Part shown: one piece after another, positions 37,460-47,793 of the stretch
How the letters are laid out: every line of letters begins with the position of its first letter
Position numbering within the stretch: position 1 is the stretch's first letter
DNA from: Levilactobacillus cerevisiae
Lineage (GTDB): Bacteria > Bacillota > Bacilli > Lactobacillales > Lactobacillaceae
DNA: 64,000 nucleotides
Reading direction: 5' to 3'
Assembly: GCF_003946245.1 (NCBI RefSeq)
Contig: NZ_RHNN01000019.1
Location: 1 to 64,000, forward strand
Translations under genes and position numbers: made by a program
Notes under the pieces: model-generated
Databases searched by the model: none
Told to the model about the DNA's origin: nothing
What the model saw: only the letters and a program-made list of their open reading frames with translations

Positions 37460-37537
37460 TCATTTTCCTCCTCACGGTGTCTCTATTAATTAACTCCGTA
37501 AAGGAAGGCTAAAATTTTTTCCGAAAGGACATTTAAT

Positions 37538-38200
37538 ATGGAAACCAACTACCTAACCATTCAGGCGAGTGGCAATCACGAACTTGAAATTAAAAAATCT
37601 CGTTTCATTGCGGACCTCGGCCGTGTTGCCACCGAAGATGATGCCAAGGCGTTCATCGCGGCGGTCACTGCTCGTGAAGCCAAGGCCACGCACCATTGCT
37701 GGGCGTACCTCATCGGCGAACATGACGAAATTCAGCGCGAAAGTGACAACGGTGAGCCGTCCGGAACTGCCGGCGTCCCCATTTTAACGGTGTTGCAGCG
37801 CAATCATCTACACAATGCCATCGCGGTGGTGACCCGTTACTTTGGTGGCATCAAGCTCGGCGCTGGCGGCTTAATCCGCGCTTACAGTAATGCTACCTCA
37901 ACCGGCATCGAAGCCGTGGGGGTCGTCAAACTCGTCCGCCAACAAGAACTCCGGCTGACGGTTGCCTATCCCGACTATGATCGGCTGAATCACTACCTGA
38001 CTGAAAATGCGCTCCATGTGCTTGATACCGCCTATACCGACCAGGTGGCGGTCACCATCGCCGTCGACCTGGCCAATGTGAAAGCGACCCAAACGGCAAT
38101 CACCAACCTACTGAGTGACCGGTTAACGGTTGCAACTGGGGCCATCGCTTATAACGAAGTCCCCGTGGAAATCAACGCTAGTAGCCGAAGCGACACGTAA
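37538..38200 (+). CDS. yigZ: YigZ/IMPACT family protein
   Basis: 220 residues. The IMPACT signature appears as ESDNGEPSGTAGVPIL near residue 70 and TRYFGGIKLGAGGLIRAY near residue 101; the C-terminal ferredoxin-like DUF1949 domain follows from about residue 138. Its eukaryotic relative regulates Gcn2; the bacterial role is uncertain. It is transcribed away from comFA, with a GAAAGGAC site upstream. Confidence 0.93.
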   Translation: METNYLTIQASGNHELEIKKSRFIADLGRVATEDDAKAFIAAVTAREAKATHHCWAYLIGEHDEIQRESDNGEPSGTAGVPILTVLQRNHLHNAIAVVTRYFGGIKLGAGGLIRAYSNATSTGIEAVGVVKLVRQQELRLTVAYPDYDRLNHYLTENALHVLDTAYTDQVAVTIAVDLANVKATQTAITNLLSDRLTVATGAIAYNEVPVEINASSRSDT

Positions 38201-38224
38201 TCCGGGGGTGAAGGATAGAATCCT

Positions 38225-38590
38225 GAATACCAGCAACATTGTCTAGGACTGCCGGCTCACCGTTCGCCAAATTTAGGCCGGAACGCTGTGGGCAGGACAG
38301 CCCAAGCCCAAGAGCGGTCTGGGGCTCGCTTTGAACCGCCTAAACCGCGTTTCAAAGTCGCCATTTCCCAAGAAAACCACTTGGAAAATCCCACGGCTGA
38401 GCCTACGTAGGCAATAAATAATTATTGCGGACAAACATTCACAACCCAGCGACACCCCACTGGGGGACTGTTTCACTGTGATTTCCACGGGTGCCTGAAT
38501 CGCTAACAGCTGCAGAGGACCATTTCCAACTAATTTTTGACTTAAATGTCTGTTAACTGATCTGTTCCAGGTACTTTTGAACTTAGTTGC
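38225..38590 (+). repeat. Modular hairpin repeat, copy F
   Basis: First arm GCCAAATTTAGGC at about 38268. P3 here is AGCCCAAG/CTGGGGCT (38299-38306 with 38319-38326), a different helix from copy C at the same place. P4 and P5 are kept, but the second arm is lost (GAGCCTACGTAGGC). Module 2 is mostly gone apart from the terminal CTAATTTTTGACT...TGTTAACTG part. It lies between yigZ and the shared terminator, so it is probably transcribed. Confidence 0.85.
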
Positions 38591-38596
38591 AGCTAA

Positions 38597-38640
38597 AAAG
38601 ACGCCCCGCAAAACCAAATTGGTTTTACGGGGCGTTTTAA
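38597..38640. terminator. Bidirectional terminator between yigZ and tagO
   Basis: ACGCCCCG/CGGGGCGT (38601-38608 with 38628-38635) plus inner AAAACC/GGTTTT. It has an A-run on the left and a T-run on the right, so it serves both convergent genes. Confidence 0.93.
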
Positions 38641-38652
38641 AATACCTCAGAT

Positions 38653-39747
38653 TTAATCTGAATTCTTAGATGTTAACTTCTGCACAATGCGGTTAATCCA
38701 GTGCAGCAGTGGCTGTCGATCCGACCCCACTAGCCCAATTGCTTCCACGAAAAGTTCCAAGCCAATTAAGATTGCGATGGTCAACAACACGGAGCCCCAA
38801 ATAGTGGAGAGCGGATATAATAGGGAGATAAACGAGAAAATTAACGCTATCCCGTAGATGACCAGTACCGTCTGCCGGTGCGTCAAGCCCAGTTGCATCA
38901 ACCTGTGATGCAGATGATGCTTGTCCGCGTGTGAAATGGGTTGCCGGTTGAGAATTCGCCGGATCATCGCGTAAACTGTATCCGTAATGGGCACACCTAA
39001 AATAATGACAGGGATGATCACGGAAATAAAGGTGACATTTTTCAGACCATAGAGCGAGAAACACGCAATCATAAAACCAATGAATTGCGCACCCGTGTCA
39101 CCCAAATAAATCCGTGCTGGGAAAAAATTATATGGTAAGAAACCAACCATTGCGGCCACCAATGCAAAAATCATAATAGCGACCCAGGTATTGGCAACGT
39201 TTAGGAAGAACAATCCGGTAATTCCCGTCGTGGTCAATGCGATGATGGACACCCCGGTTGCCAACCCATCCAAACCATCAATTAAGTTAATAGCATTGAC
39301 GATAGCGACAATCCACAACAGCGTAATTGGCAAAGCCAACCAGCCAAAGTGCCAGACACCAACGAATGGCAAGGTTAAATAACGCATGCGGACACCCGCG
39401 ACAAAGTAAACTTCCAAAGCCGCCAGGAGTTGCCCGAATACTTTTTGTTTTGGAGAAAGCTCAAAGACATCGTCAATCATGCCCTCGGCCACAATGATGC
39501 ACTCCCCACCAAATAAACCCCACAGTTGTTGGGTTGGCATCTGGTCGCGCAACAAAAACATAGTCGAAAACGTAAACGCAATGAAGATGGCCAGGCCACC
39601 AAGTGTCGGCATGGGAACTTTGTTGACCCGCCGCTGATTCGGTTTATCCACCGCGCCAATTTGAAACGCAAAGCGGCGCACAAACGGGGTTAGGACCGCG
39701 GAGATAATCATGGTAGCAAATAAGCTAACAATAATCTCAAATTTCAT
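38653..39747 (-). CDS. tagO: Undecaprenyl-phosphate GlcNAc-1-phosphate transferase (TagO/WecA family)
   Basis: 364 residues with about ten to eleven membrane helices. The catalytic loops are MIDDVFELSPKQK, NLIDGLDGLATG, YLGDTGAQFIGF and HADKHHLHHRL. It starts wall teichoic acid or related glycopolymer synthesis by loading GlcNAc-1-P on undecaprenyl phosphate. It is convergent with yigZ and divergent from lrgA. Confidence 0.95.
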   Translation of the reverse strand: MKFEIIVSLFATMIISAVLTPFVRRFAFQIGAVDKPNQRRVNKVPMPTLGGLAIFIAFTFSTMFLLRDQMPTQQLWGLFGGECIIVAEGMIDDVFELSPKQKVFGQLLAALEVYFVAGVRMRYLTLPFVGVWHFGWLALPITLLWIVAIVNAINLIDGLDGLATGVSIIALTTTGITGLFFLNVANTWVAIMIFALVAAMVGFLPYNFFPARIYLGDTGAQFIGFMIACFSLYGLKNVTFISVIIPVIILGVPITDTVYAMIRRILNRQPISHADKHHLHHRLMQLGLTHRQTVLVIYGIALIFSFISLLYPLSTIWGSVLLTIAILIGLELFVEAIGLVGSDRQPLLHWINRIVQKLTSKNSD

Positions 39748-39859
39748 TAAAGTGTCCTCTTTCTTTCATTACTCTTCTGCTAATTATACAAATCTATGAA
39801 ATTAAACACAACCGTGATTTGTTACTCAATAGAGAAAAACAAACTTTGTGCAGTTCTTT

Positions 39860-40107
39860 AAGTTAATTCACAAGCCAACTAACGAAAGTCTTGTGAATAA
39901 AAAGATAATTCATAAACTTTGTGTAAGCGTTTCCTTTCTACCCATTTGGTCAATTTCGTGCACAAGTGTACAGACAAAAGCCTAAAATTCACAGATTTGT
40001 CTTGTGCAAATCAGCCAAAAGCCATATAATGATATTGTGTCATTGAGAAAGGTTTCACATTTCATTTGTGTCCAAGCTATTTATCCTATTTCCTTGTGAA
40101 ACCTTTC
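39860..40107 (+). promoter_or_regulatory. Long regulatory leader upstream of lrgA
   Basis: A 13-bp perfect inverted repeat GAAAGGTTTCACA (40047-40059) / TGTGAAACCTTTC (40095-40107) encloses 35 bases. Upstream are many TTGTG(A/C) half-sites, including TTCACAAG...CTTGTGAA. A cre-like TGTAAGCGTTTCC begins at 39922. This 400-base tagO-lrgA gap therefore looks heavily regulated. Candidate controllers (CcpA, Rex, a LytT-type regulator) are inference only. Confidence 0.5.
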
Positions 40108-40153
40108 CAGTCGTCCGTCACCTTGGTTTGTATTTTGAAAGGAGATTTTTCTA

Positions 40154-40594
40154 TTGGCTGCTAATGATAAAGCGACAAAAACAGAACCGGCTAAAGAAGA
40201 ACAAGCATCACCCATCTTAATTCAAATGGGGATCTTCGCCGCCATCCTGTTTGTTTCCAGCCTAATTTCCCCACTGTTCCCAGCAACGTTCCCAGTACCA
40301 ACCCCTGTTATCGGTTTGGTTATTCTCTACGTTCTACTAGCTTCTCACATCGTTAAGTTACGTAACGTTGAAAAGTTCGGGGACTTCATGATCAGTTTAA
40401 TTGCTTTCTTGTTCGTTCCTTCAGGTATCCAATTGGCTGCTAGCCTGGACATCTTAAAGGCCCAAGGGGTTCAACTGGTTGTCGTTATCTTAATTGCAAC
40501 GATTGTCCTGTTGGTTGTTGTGGCTTACACGACTGCTGGATTCATCTGGCTTCGGAAGAACGTCTTCCATCGTGACGTTAACGTCGAAGAATAA
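40154..40594 (+). CDS. lrgA: LrgA/CidA family holin-like membrane protein
   Basis: 146 residues with four membrane helices (GIFAAILFVSSLISPLF, PVIGLVILYVLLASHIV, FLFVPSGIQLAA and VVVILIATIVLLVVVAYTT). It starts with TTG at 40154 after AAAGGAG. LrgA works with LrgB; in staphylococci the pair affects murein hydrolase activity, while in Bacillus the homologous PftAB imports pyruvate. Codon use is strongly biased to GTT, GCT and AAC types, suggesting high expression. Confidence 0.9.
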   Translation: MAANDKATKTEPAKEEQASPILIQMGIFAAILFVSSLISPLFPATFPVPTPVIGLVILYVLLASHIVKLRNVEKFGDFMISLIAFLFVPSGIQLAASLDILKAQGVQLVVVILIATIVLLVVVAYTTAGFIWLRKNVFHRDVNVEE

Positions 40595-40638
40595 ACTCGT
40601 CGACTGCTACTACTTTCACTAGAAAAGGATGAAAATTT

Positions 40639-41451
40639 ATGATTACTTTAACTGCAACCGGAACCGCCCATATGGCAGTTTGGGGCAAATGGCTCGGTGA
40701 CGCGTTAGGAACTAACGCCGCTGGTGCTTCTGCCGGTAACGCTTTATTTGGTATTTTTCTATCATTAGTTGTTTACTTATTCGGTCAATGGTTATTCAAG
40801 ATCGGTAAAGGTTTCTTCCTGTTCCAACCTCTGTTCGTTGGGATGGTCTTAGGGATCTTCATTCTGTACCTGTTTGCTAAGGCATTCGGTACAGATACGG
40901 CTACTTTCTACAAGTCCGCATACTTACCTGGTGGTAACATTATCTTCTGGTTCTTGAACCCAGCTACGATTGCCTTCGCCATTCCTCTGTACCGTCGGAA
41001 TGACGTTGTTAAGAAGTTCTGGTTGGAAATTGTGCTTTCCCTGATCGTTGGGTTAATCATTTCCTTGTTCGTGATCTACTACGTTTCAAAGCTGGTCGGC
41101 TTGGACAACGTTGGTATTGCTTCCATGATGCCACAAGCTGCCACGACCGCCATCGCGATGCCTATTGCGACAGCTATCGGTGGGAACTCAGCCGTTACTG
41201 CTATGGCCTGCATCCTGAACGCCGTTATTATCTACGCCTTGGGTGACTGGCTCGTTAAATTCTTCCGTGTTAACAGCGATCCAATTGGTGCCGGACTTGG
41301 TTTAGGTACTGCCGGACATACGGTTGGTTCTGCTAAGGCCTTACAACTTGGTTCAATCCAAGGGTCAATGGCCTCCATTGCCGTTGTTGTTATCTCTATC
41401 GTTGTTGATATCGTTGTTCCACCATTTGCACAAATGATGGGCTTAATGTAA
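40639..41451 (+). CDS. lrgB: LrgB family membrane protein
   Basis: 270 residues, longer than the typical 230-240. Multiple helices include the conserved MMPQAATTAIAMPIATAIGG and GLGLGTAGHTVGSAKALQLG segments of LrgB. It starts 44 bases after lrgA with AAAAGGATG upstream and ends at a strong terminator. Confidence 0.92.
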   Translation: MITLTATGTAHMAVWGKWLGDALGTNAAGASAGNALFGIFLSLVVYLFGQWLFKIGKGFFLFQPLFVGMVLGIFILYLFAKAFGTDTATFYKSAYLPGGNIIFWFLNPATIAFAIPLYRRNDVVKKFWLEIVLSLIVGLIISLFVIYYVSKLVGLDNVGIASMMPQAATTAIAMPIATAIGGNSAVTAMACILNAVIIYALGDWLVKFFRVNSDPIGAGLGLGTAGHTVGSAKALQLGSIQGSMASIAVVVISIVVDIVVPPFAQMMGLM

Positions 41452-41477
41452 TCAGCTAACTTAACTTAGTTTACTTG

Positions 41478-41510
41478 GCACCGAATCCTTCCTGGGTTCG
41501 GTGCTTTTTT
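41478..41510 (+). terminator. Terminator of lrgAB
   Basis: GCACCGAA/TTCGGTGC (41478-41485 with 41497-41504) followed by TTTTTT. Confidence 0.93.
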
Positions 41511-41910
41511 GGACCCATCCAGCTAAGAAAGATTAAAAATACTAGATCAGTCGAGAATTGCCACCTGCGGCTGCCAGAGATTCCGGCGTCTGTGGGGACC
41601 GCCTGCGGCCTGAGAAGCGGTCCTCCGGCTCGGTTTGAAGCCCGGCAAAGAACACCGGTCTCCAAACGCGTCCCACGCTGTAAGCTGGTTCCCAGCTAAC
41701 ACCGTCGACACAGCTACCTCCATCTCTGTCTTCCTCCGGTTAGGCTTGGTACTTTAACATACTGTTGACGTGACTATCGCTGGACTGGCAACATTTGTTC
41801 GCGATAATTGGCAACTGTCTATGTGTGAGTGAGCTACATTTGGGCTCTGTTGTACGATTTGGATTGCCACCAAACCTTCAAAACAGGTGGCAGATACAGA
41901 TGGCAGCCTT
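41511..41910 (-). repeat. Modular hairpin repeat, copy G
   Basis: Module 2 is nearly intact: GCCACCTGCGGCTGCCAG, GGACCGCCTGCGGCC, CGGTTTGAAG with CTCCAAAC around an inner CCGG/CCGG stem, and CGCTGTAAGCTGG/CCAGCTAACACCG, then GACACAGCTACCTCC. The arm has decayed to CTACATTTGGGCTC. The interior is replaced by a short remnant (ACCTTCAAAACAGGTGGCAGA). 41911-42200 shows no gene or repeat I can support. Confidence 0.83.
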
Positions 41911-42202
41911 CATCTTATCCATCCAGATTACATTAAACGACTGCGATTTACCCCCGTCCTCAGAGTCTGTCGTTACGTCGTGATTGACACAACGAGTTCG
42001 GTATTCTACAGGTACACGACTACTTCACAAGCCCCCACCCCCTTCTTCTCTGCAAACCGACCACAACTCATTCTTTGCCTACGTAAATGCCTATCAGCCG
42101 CTCCGAGACCCCCTTCCGGTAAACTTACCAGGATCCAATTCAAATGGCTCCTAGCCCCTGAAATCGGCTGATTTTTCTTTATTACCTTCACCTCGACAAC
42201 AA

Positions 42203-42247
42203 AAAACGGCATCCCGCTAACCCAATGGATTAGCGAAATGCCGTTTT
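42203..42247 (-). terminator. Terminator of kimA
   Basis: AACGGCAT/ATGCCGTT outer stem with inner CGCTAA/TTAGCG; TTTTTTG follows on the minus strand. Confidence 0.9.
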
Positions 42248-42251
42248 GTAA

Positions 42252-44087
42252 TTACTCTTTTAAGTGATAATTGTAAGTTGAAACGATGATATTTTCCCGT
42301 GAATTCAGGATGGTCCGTAACCGCAAAGCTGTCTGGTTATGCAAGACGTTTTGCCAAGGATGGCGTGGAACGAATTGCGGTACCAGTACCGTTGTGGTGA
42401 AGTTCCGTTCGGCCGCGCGCTTCGCAATCACGTCACAGAACCGTAGCGTTGGTGTCGCAATTGAGCGATAGGACGAGTGGATATCCACAAACCGAATGTC
42501 TGGGAACTCTTCCTTGAACTCCTGAGCCGTCTTGTGTTCCTTCTCCGGATGTTCATCGAAGGAAACGTGCATCGCAATCACGTAGTCCCCAATGGACCGC
42601 GCGTAATTGATGGCACCCGAGGTTACCCGGGTAATGTTGCTGACCAGCACGATGACGGTTGCGCCATCATACTCATGGATGTCGGCACGTTCCTTTTCCG
42701 CAACCCGCAATTGCTTAGCAACGTTGTGATAGTGCCCATTGATCCGGTAGAACAGCAACAGAATCAGTGGCATAATGATCAGGTATGGCCAGACGTTGCC
42801 AAACCGCACCAGCAGTAAGACGACGACCAACACCAGTGAAATGAGGGTCCCCAATAAGTTAATCAGGGACTTGCCAATCCACCAGCCCTCACGTGTTCTA
42901 AACCAGTGAATAATCATCCCGGACTGTGACAGGACGAATGGTACGAAAACCCCAATTGCATAGAGGGGAATCAACAAGGTCGTTTGACCATGGAAGATGA
43001 TAATCAGGACAATCGCCCCAAGTGCTAACGAGATAATCCCGTTGGAATACCCTAACCGGTCCCCCCGGTCAAGGTAGGCGTGTGGCAAGAATTTATCCTT
43101 AGCCAGGTTGTACGCCAAGATTGGAAAGGCTGAGAACCCAGTGTTCGCTGCCACTGCCAAAATCATTGCCGTTGACAGTTGGAAAATGTAATACAGCACA
43201 CCGTGACCGAAGATGCTTGATCCAATTTGGGACAGAACGGTTTGGCTACTCTCTGGTCGAATCCCCATGTAGTAACTCAGGAACGTAATCCCAGCGAAGA
43301 ACATCCCCAGGATACCGGCCATGATGGCCAGCGTCGCCGCAGCATTGTGGCGCTTAGGCTCTTTGAAGTTTGGCACCGCGTTACTGATGGCCTCAACCCC
43401 GGTCAATGAAGATGACCCGGACGAGAACGCCCGTAAGAACAGCAACAGCGTCATGCCTTGAACCGGTGCCCCCATTGGAGCGGCAGCGTGATACGTAATC
43501 TGACCACTCATGATGTTATACAGGCCGATACCGATCATCACGATGATCATCCCAATGAACAGGTAGACTGGAATCGTCAGAAAGGCCGCCGACTCCTTCA
43601 TCCCCCGCAAATTCAAAAGCATAATCCCAATAACGATTAAGACTGATACCAATACGGAATACGGATACAGCGCTGGAATCGCCGAGGTAATTGCCTCAGT
43701 TCCTGAAGTCGTTGAAACCGCCACGGTCAGCATATAATCGACCAGCAACGAGCCACCCGCAACTAACCCGGCCGATTGGCCCCAGTTGGTGCTGGCAACC
43801 ACGTACGCGCCACCCCCGGAAGGATACGCGTGAATGATTTGCTGGTAAGAAAGCGTGATCGCAAATAACAGAACCAAAACTAATGCGGCAACCCACAATT
43901 GATACATCAAAGCGGCTGCTGACAAGGTAATCAGAACTGTCGTAATTTGCTCAGTACCATAAGCCACGGAAGATAACGCATCAGACGAGAGTAAGGCAAG
44001 TGCCTTAAATTTGGTCAGCGCCTGACCGCCTTCGTCCATGGTCTTGAGGGGTTTACCAATTAAAACCCGCTTTAAATAACGCCACAT
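42252..44087 (-). CDS. kimA: KimA-type potassium importer (APC superfamily)
   Basis: 611 residues. The N-terminus (LIGKPLKTMDEGGQALTKFKALALLSSDALSSVAYGTEQI) closely resembles Bacillus KimA. About 12 helices are followed from about residue 450 by a soluble domain of some 160 residues. KimA is a high-affinity K+/H+ symporter controlled by c-di-AMP at RNA and protein level in Bacillus. I do not see the standard ydaO riboswitch here. A generic amino-acid permease label would be the alternative. Confidence 0.85.
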   Translation of the reverse strand: MWRYLKRVLIGKPLKTMDEGGQALTKFKALALLSSDALSSVAYGTEQITTVLITLSAAALMYQLWVAALVLVLLFAITLSYQQIIHAYPSGGGAYVVASTNWGQSAGLVAGGSLLVDYMLTVAVSTTSGTEAITSAIPALYPYSVLVSVLIVIGIMLLNLRGMKESAAFLTIPVYLFIGMIIVMIGIGLYNIMSGQITYHAAAPMGAPVQGMTLLLFLRAFSSGSSSLTGVEAISNAVPNFKEPKRHNAAATLAIMAGILGMFFAGITFLSYYMGIRPESSQTVLSQIGSSIFGHGVLYYIFQLSTAMILAVAANTGFSAFPILAYNLAKDKFLPHAYLDRGDRLGYSNGIISLALGAIVLIIIFHGQTTLLIPLYAIGVFVPFVLSQSGMIIHWFRTREGWWIGKSLINLLGTLISLVLVVVLLLVRFGNVWPYLIIMPLILLLFYRINGHYHNVAKQLRVAEKERADIHEYDGATVIVLVSNITRVTSGAINYARSIGDYVIAMHVSFDEHPEKEHKTAQEFKEEFPDIRFVDIHSSYRSIATPTLRFCDVIAKRAAERNFTTTVLVPQFVPRHPWQNVLHNQTALRLRTILNSRENIIVSTYNYHLKE

Positions 44088-44109
44088 GACTATTTACTCC
44101 TTATCTCCA

Positions 44110-44220
44110 TAAATAATGAAAACGGGTCTATGCCCGTTAATAAGTGCTTGTTCAGGTCGAATCTGAATGTGTGGTAAGTCTACTACTTCTAGCTCCACAT
44201 TACCACAATTCTAGCAGTTA
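44110..44220 (-). promoter_or_regulatory. kimA 5' leader with three consecutive hairpins
   Basis: Reading toward kimA on the minus strand: TGTGGTAA pairs with TTACCACA across about 22 bases, then TTCAG with CTGAA, then AACGGG with CCCGTT (44121-44138), followed by the ribosome binding site. There is no T-run, so a translation-level or protein-binding control is more likely than termination. It does not match the c-di-AMP riboswitch consensus by eye. Confidence 0.45.
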
Positions 44221-44450
44221 GCAACACTAGACTTTCTCAACGAACTTATCCATTATCCGGCAAACGATGTGAGAAATAAAGACTTTCTTTTTTCTTTGTT
44301 TTGTTGCTACCCCCAAATGCCTGATATTTAGACCTTTGCGCCCCTAAATTAAGTCACTTTTTTGGTTAACGAACTGGGAATTTCTGGTCAAATAATACAC
44401 CAAATAGTGGTTAGCTGATGAGCATTTCAGCAACATAACTTTGGAGACTA

Positions 44451-44485
44451 AAAGGAGCCTGGATTTTTTCATCCCAGGCTCCTTT
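44451..44485 (-). terminator. Terminator of groESL
   Basis: AAAGGAGCCTGG/CCAGGCTCCTTT (44474-44485 with 44451-44462), then T on the minus strand; very stable. Confidence 0.92.
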
Positions 44486-44508
44486 ATTTAACAGTTTTAT
44501 GAAGCAGC

Positions 44509-46137
<1,629 letters not shown>

Positions 46138-46194
46138 TTACATTCACCTCATACTAAATTTTTTAAATAGTCTCTCGTATCAGTGGGAAAGCAA

Positions 46195-46479
46195 TTAGTC
46201 GATAACAGCAACTAAGTCCTTTTCGTGTAAAACAAGGTAAGTCTGGTCATTATACTTAACTTCTGTTCCAGCATACTTGTCAAACAATACCTTGTCGCCA
46301 ACTTTAACAGCTGGGGCTACCTTATCGCCATTGTCTAACACACGGCCATCACTGACAGCAACGACATTGGCTGTTGACGGCTTTTCCTGTGCGTTACTTG
46401 CTAAAACAATACCACCAACCGTGGTTTCTTCTTCTTGTGGTTGATCTAAAATGACGCGGTCTCCTAATGGTTTTAACAC
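46195..46479 (-). CDS. groES: GroES, 10 kDa co-chaperonin
   Basis: 94 residues beginning [13 protein letters not shown] from GTG at 46479, which has GGAGGG seven bases upstream. An ATG-started reading from 46593 would run through the CIRCE element, so it is rejected. The mobile loop ([18 protein letters not shown]) and the roof motif are present. Confidence 0.97.
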   Translation of the reverse strand: MLKPLGDRVILDQPQEEETTVGGIVLASNAQEKPSTANVVAVSDGRVLDNGDKVAPAVKVGDKVLFDKYAGTEVKYNDQTYLVLHEKDLVAVID

Positions 46480-46514
46480 TTGAATCCCTCCAATAAACTT
46501 ACTTTTTAGCACTG

Positions 46515-46541
46515 TTAGCACTTGACTAACATAAGTGCTAA
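46515..46541. promoter_or_regulatory. CIRCE element (HrcA operator)
   Basis: TTAGCACTT-N9-AAGTGCTAA, a perfect inverted repeat differing from the consensus only at the innermost base of each arm, changed symmetrically. A solo GAGTGCTAA half-site lies about 60 bases farther upstream (near 46604). Confidence 0.93.
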
Positions 46542-46552
46542 TCACAATATCT

Positions 46553-46581
46553 AATATATGGTTTTTCCCCCGAAAAATCAA
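46553..46581 (-). promoter_or_regulatory. groESL promoter
   Basis: On the minus strand TTGATT (46576-46581) and TATATT (46553-46558) are separated by exactly 17 bases and lie just before CIRCE. Confidence 0.82.
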
Positions 46582-46609
46582 GGAATTTGGCAAACAATTT
46601 CGAGAGTGC

Positions 46610-46885
46610 TAATTGGTTAATCAAGCGAGGCCTTGGGGGCCTAGGCCGAATCACTCATAATATGATTTTCTTCATACTTTAGTGGCACTCTGGTCACCCA
46701 AATGGCTGAGTTGTTCCTTATCATACCGAAATCATGACAAAATACCACTAATTTGGTAGGCAACTGCTCCGCGGTTAGGATGATTAAGGTTGTTGTTTAT
46801 AATTGCACAATCACAAGCACGAATTGTGAAGCACTTTTTTCAACCTTAGGACCCACTTACCCGGGGTTCCCTTCACAAATGCCCA
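46610..46885. other. Intergenic stretch between groES and rex
   Basis: About 300 bases without a supported gene or copy of the dispersed repeat. The only structure noted is a GC-rich AGGCCT...CTAGGCC near 46627. Confidence 0.5.
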
Positions 46886-46920
46886 AGCAAAAAGTCGTAA
46901 CCTTAAGCAGATTACGACTC
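46886..46920 (-). terminator. Terminator of rex
   Basis: AGTCGTAA/TTACGACT (46912-46919 with 46893-46900) followed by TTTTTGC on the minus strand. Confidence 0.88.
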
Positions 46921-46924
46921 CCGA

Positions 46925-47584
46925 TTATTCCTTGCTATTGTAGTGTTCCAAGAAGTAAATCAACGTTTGCAATTCGTTCGTTAAATCAACGTTTTGTACC
47001 CGGACATCCTTAGGCACCGTGACCCGAAGTGGCGTGAAGTTCAAAATGCCTTTAACGCCACCAGCAACCGCGTCGTCGGTAACGGACTGGGCAACTTCAG
47101 ATGGAACTGTCAAGATGGCAACCTGAATCTGCTGTTCCTCCAACTGTGTCCGCAATTCCGTCATTGGGTAGATGGGTACACCACTTTGAATCGTGTTGGC
47201 AATGTCTGCATTCACATCAAATGCTGCGCTGATCCGGACGTTACCGTCTTGATGGAAGTTGAAGTTCAACAGGGCGTGGCCCAAGTTCCCAACCCCAATC
47301 AAGGCGACGTTAGTCAGTCGATCCTGATTCAAAATTTTCTTAAAGAATTTAATCAAATTCTCAACGTCATACCCGTACCCCCGTTTACCTAGGGCACCAA
47401 AGTATGAAAAGTCGCGACGAATGGTGGCAGAATCTACCTTGACTGCTTCTGACAGTTCCGTCGAAGAAACACGTGTTTTGTCCGCGTCCAGTAAGATGTT
47501 CAAGTATCGGTAATAGATCGGTAACCGCTTCGCTGTTGCACGGGGAATCTTTTGTTCAGTCAAAAAACGAGACCTCCTAATCAA
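46925..47584 (-). CDS. rex: Rex, NADH-sensing redox repressor
   Basis: 219 residues. An N-terminal winged helix ([24 protein letters not shown]) is followed by a Rossmann domain ([15 protein letters not shown]) and the C-terminal swapped helix. Rex binds TTGTGAA-type palindromes when NADH/NAD is low and represses fermentation genes. It is divergent from the ABC-F gene; half-sites for Rex overlap its promoter. Confidence 0.97.
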   Translation of the reverse strand: MIRRSRFLTEQKIPRATAKRLPIYYRYLNILLDADKTRVSSTELSEAVKVDSATIRRDFSYFGALGKRGYGYDVENLIKFFKKILNQDRLTNVALIGVGNLGHALLNFNFHQDGNVRISAAFDVNADIANTIQSGVPIYPMTELRTQLEEQQIQVAILTVPSEVAQSVTDDAVAGGVKGILNFTPLRVTVPKDVRVQNVDLTNELQTLIYFLEHYNSKE

Positions 47585-47637
47585 TTTTGCAAGTTACCGT
47601 CACTTGGCGATAACTTATTCTCTAATTTACAACCTGA

Positions 47638-47712
47638 TTGTGAAATTTACTTTCTTACAAATTATAGCATAACCACCCGCCTTGTGAAAGAAATTGCAAA
47701 TATTTTTCACAA
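47638..47712 (-). promoter_or_regulatory. rex promoter with Rex-like half-sites
   Basis: A -10 TATAAT (47661-47666, extended TGC upstream) and -35 TTTCAC (47684-47689) are 17 bases apart on the minus strand. TTGTGAAA occurs at 47638-47645 and 47682-47689 and TTTCACAA at 47705-47712. Their spacing is not the standard 18-bp Rex palindrome, so autoregulation is likely but not certain. Confidence 0.55.
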
Positions 47713-47748
47713 TTCTTTACTAATTTCGGTCTAAACGGAGAATATGCT

Positions 47749-47754
47749 AAAATA
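47749..47754 (+). promoter_or_regulatory. Extended -10 promoter of the ABC-F gene
   Basis: TG-C-TAAAAT about 40 bases before the GTG start; the -35 (TTCGGT, 17 bases upstream) is weak. Confidence 0.45.
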
Positions 47755-47793
47755 GACGTATCTAACTTAATCGAAAAAGGAGGTCGGTTCACC

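Noticed and set aside
44088-44508. Standard ydaO c-di-AMP riboswitch upstream of kimA
   Set aside because: The conserved core blocks of that riboswitch were not found on the minus strand; only three simple hairpins are seen.
46577-46612. Second full CIRCE element
   Set aside because: Only the right half (GAGTGCTAA) is good; the expected left half (TTTGGCAAA) matches poorly.
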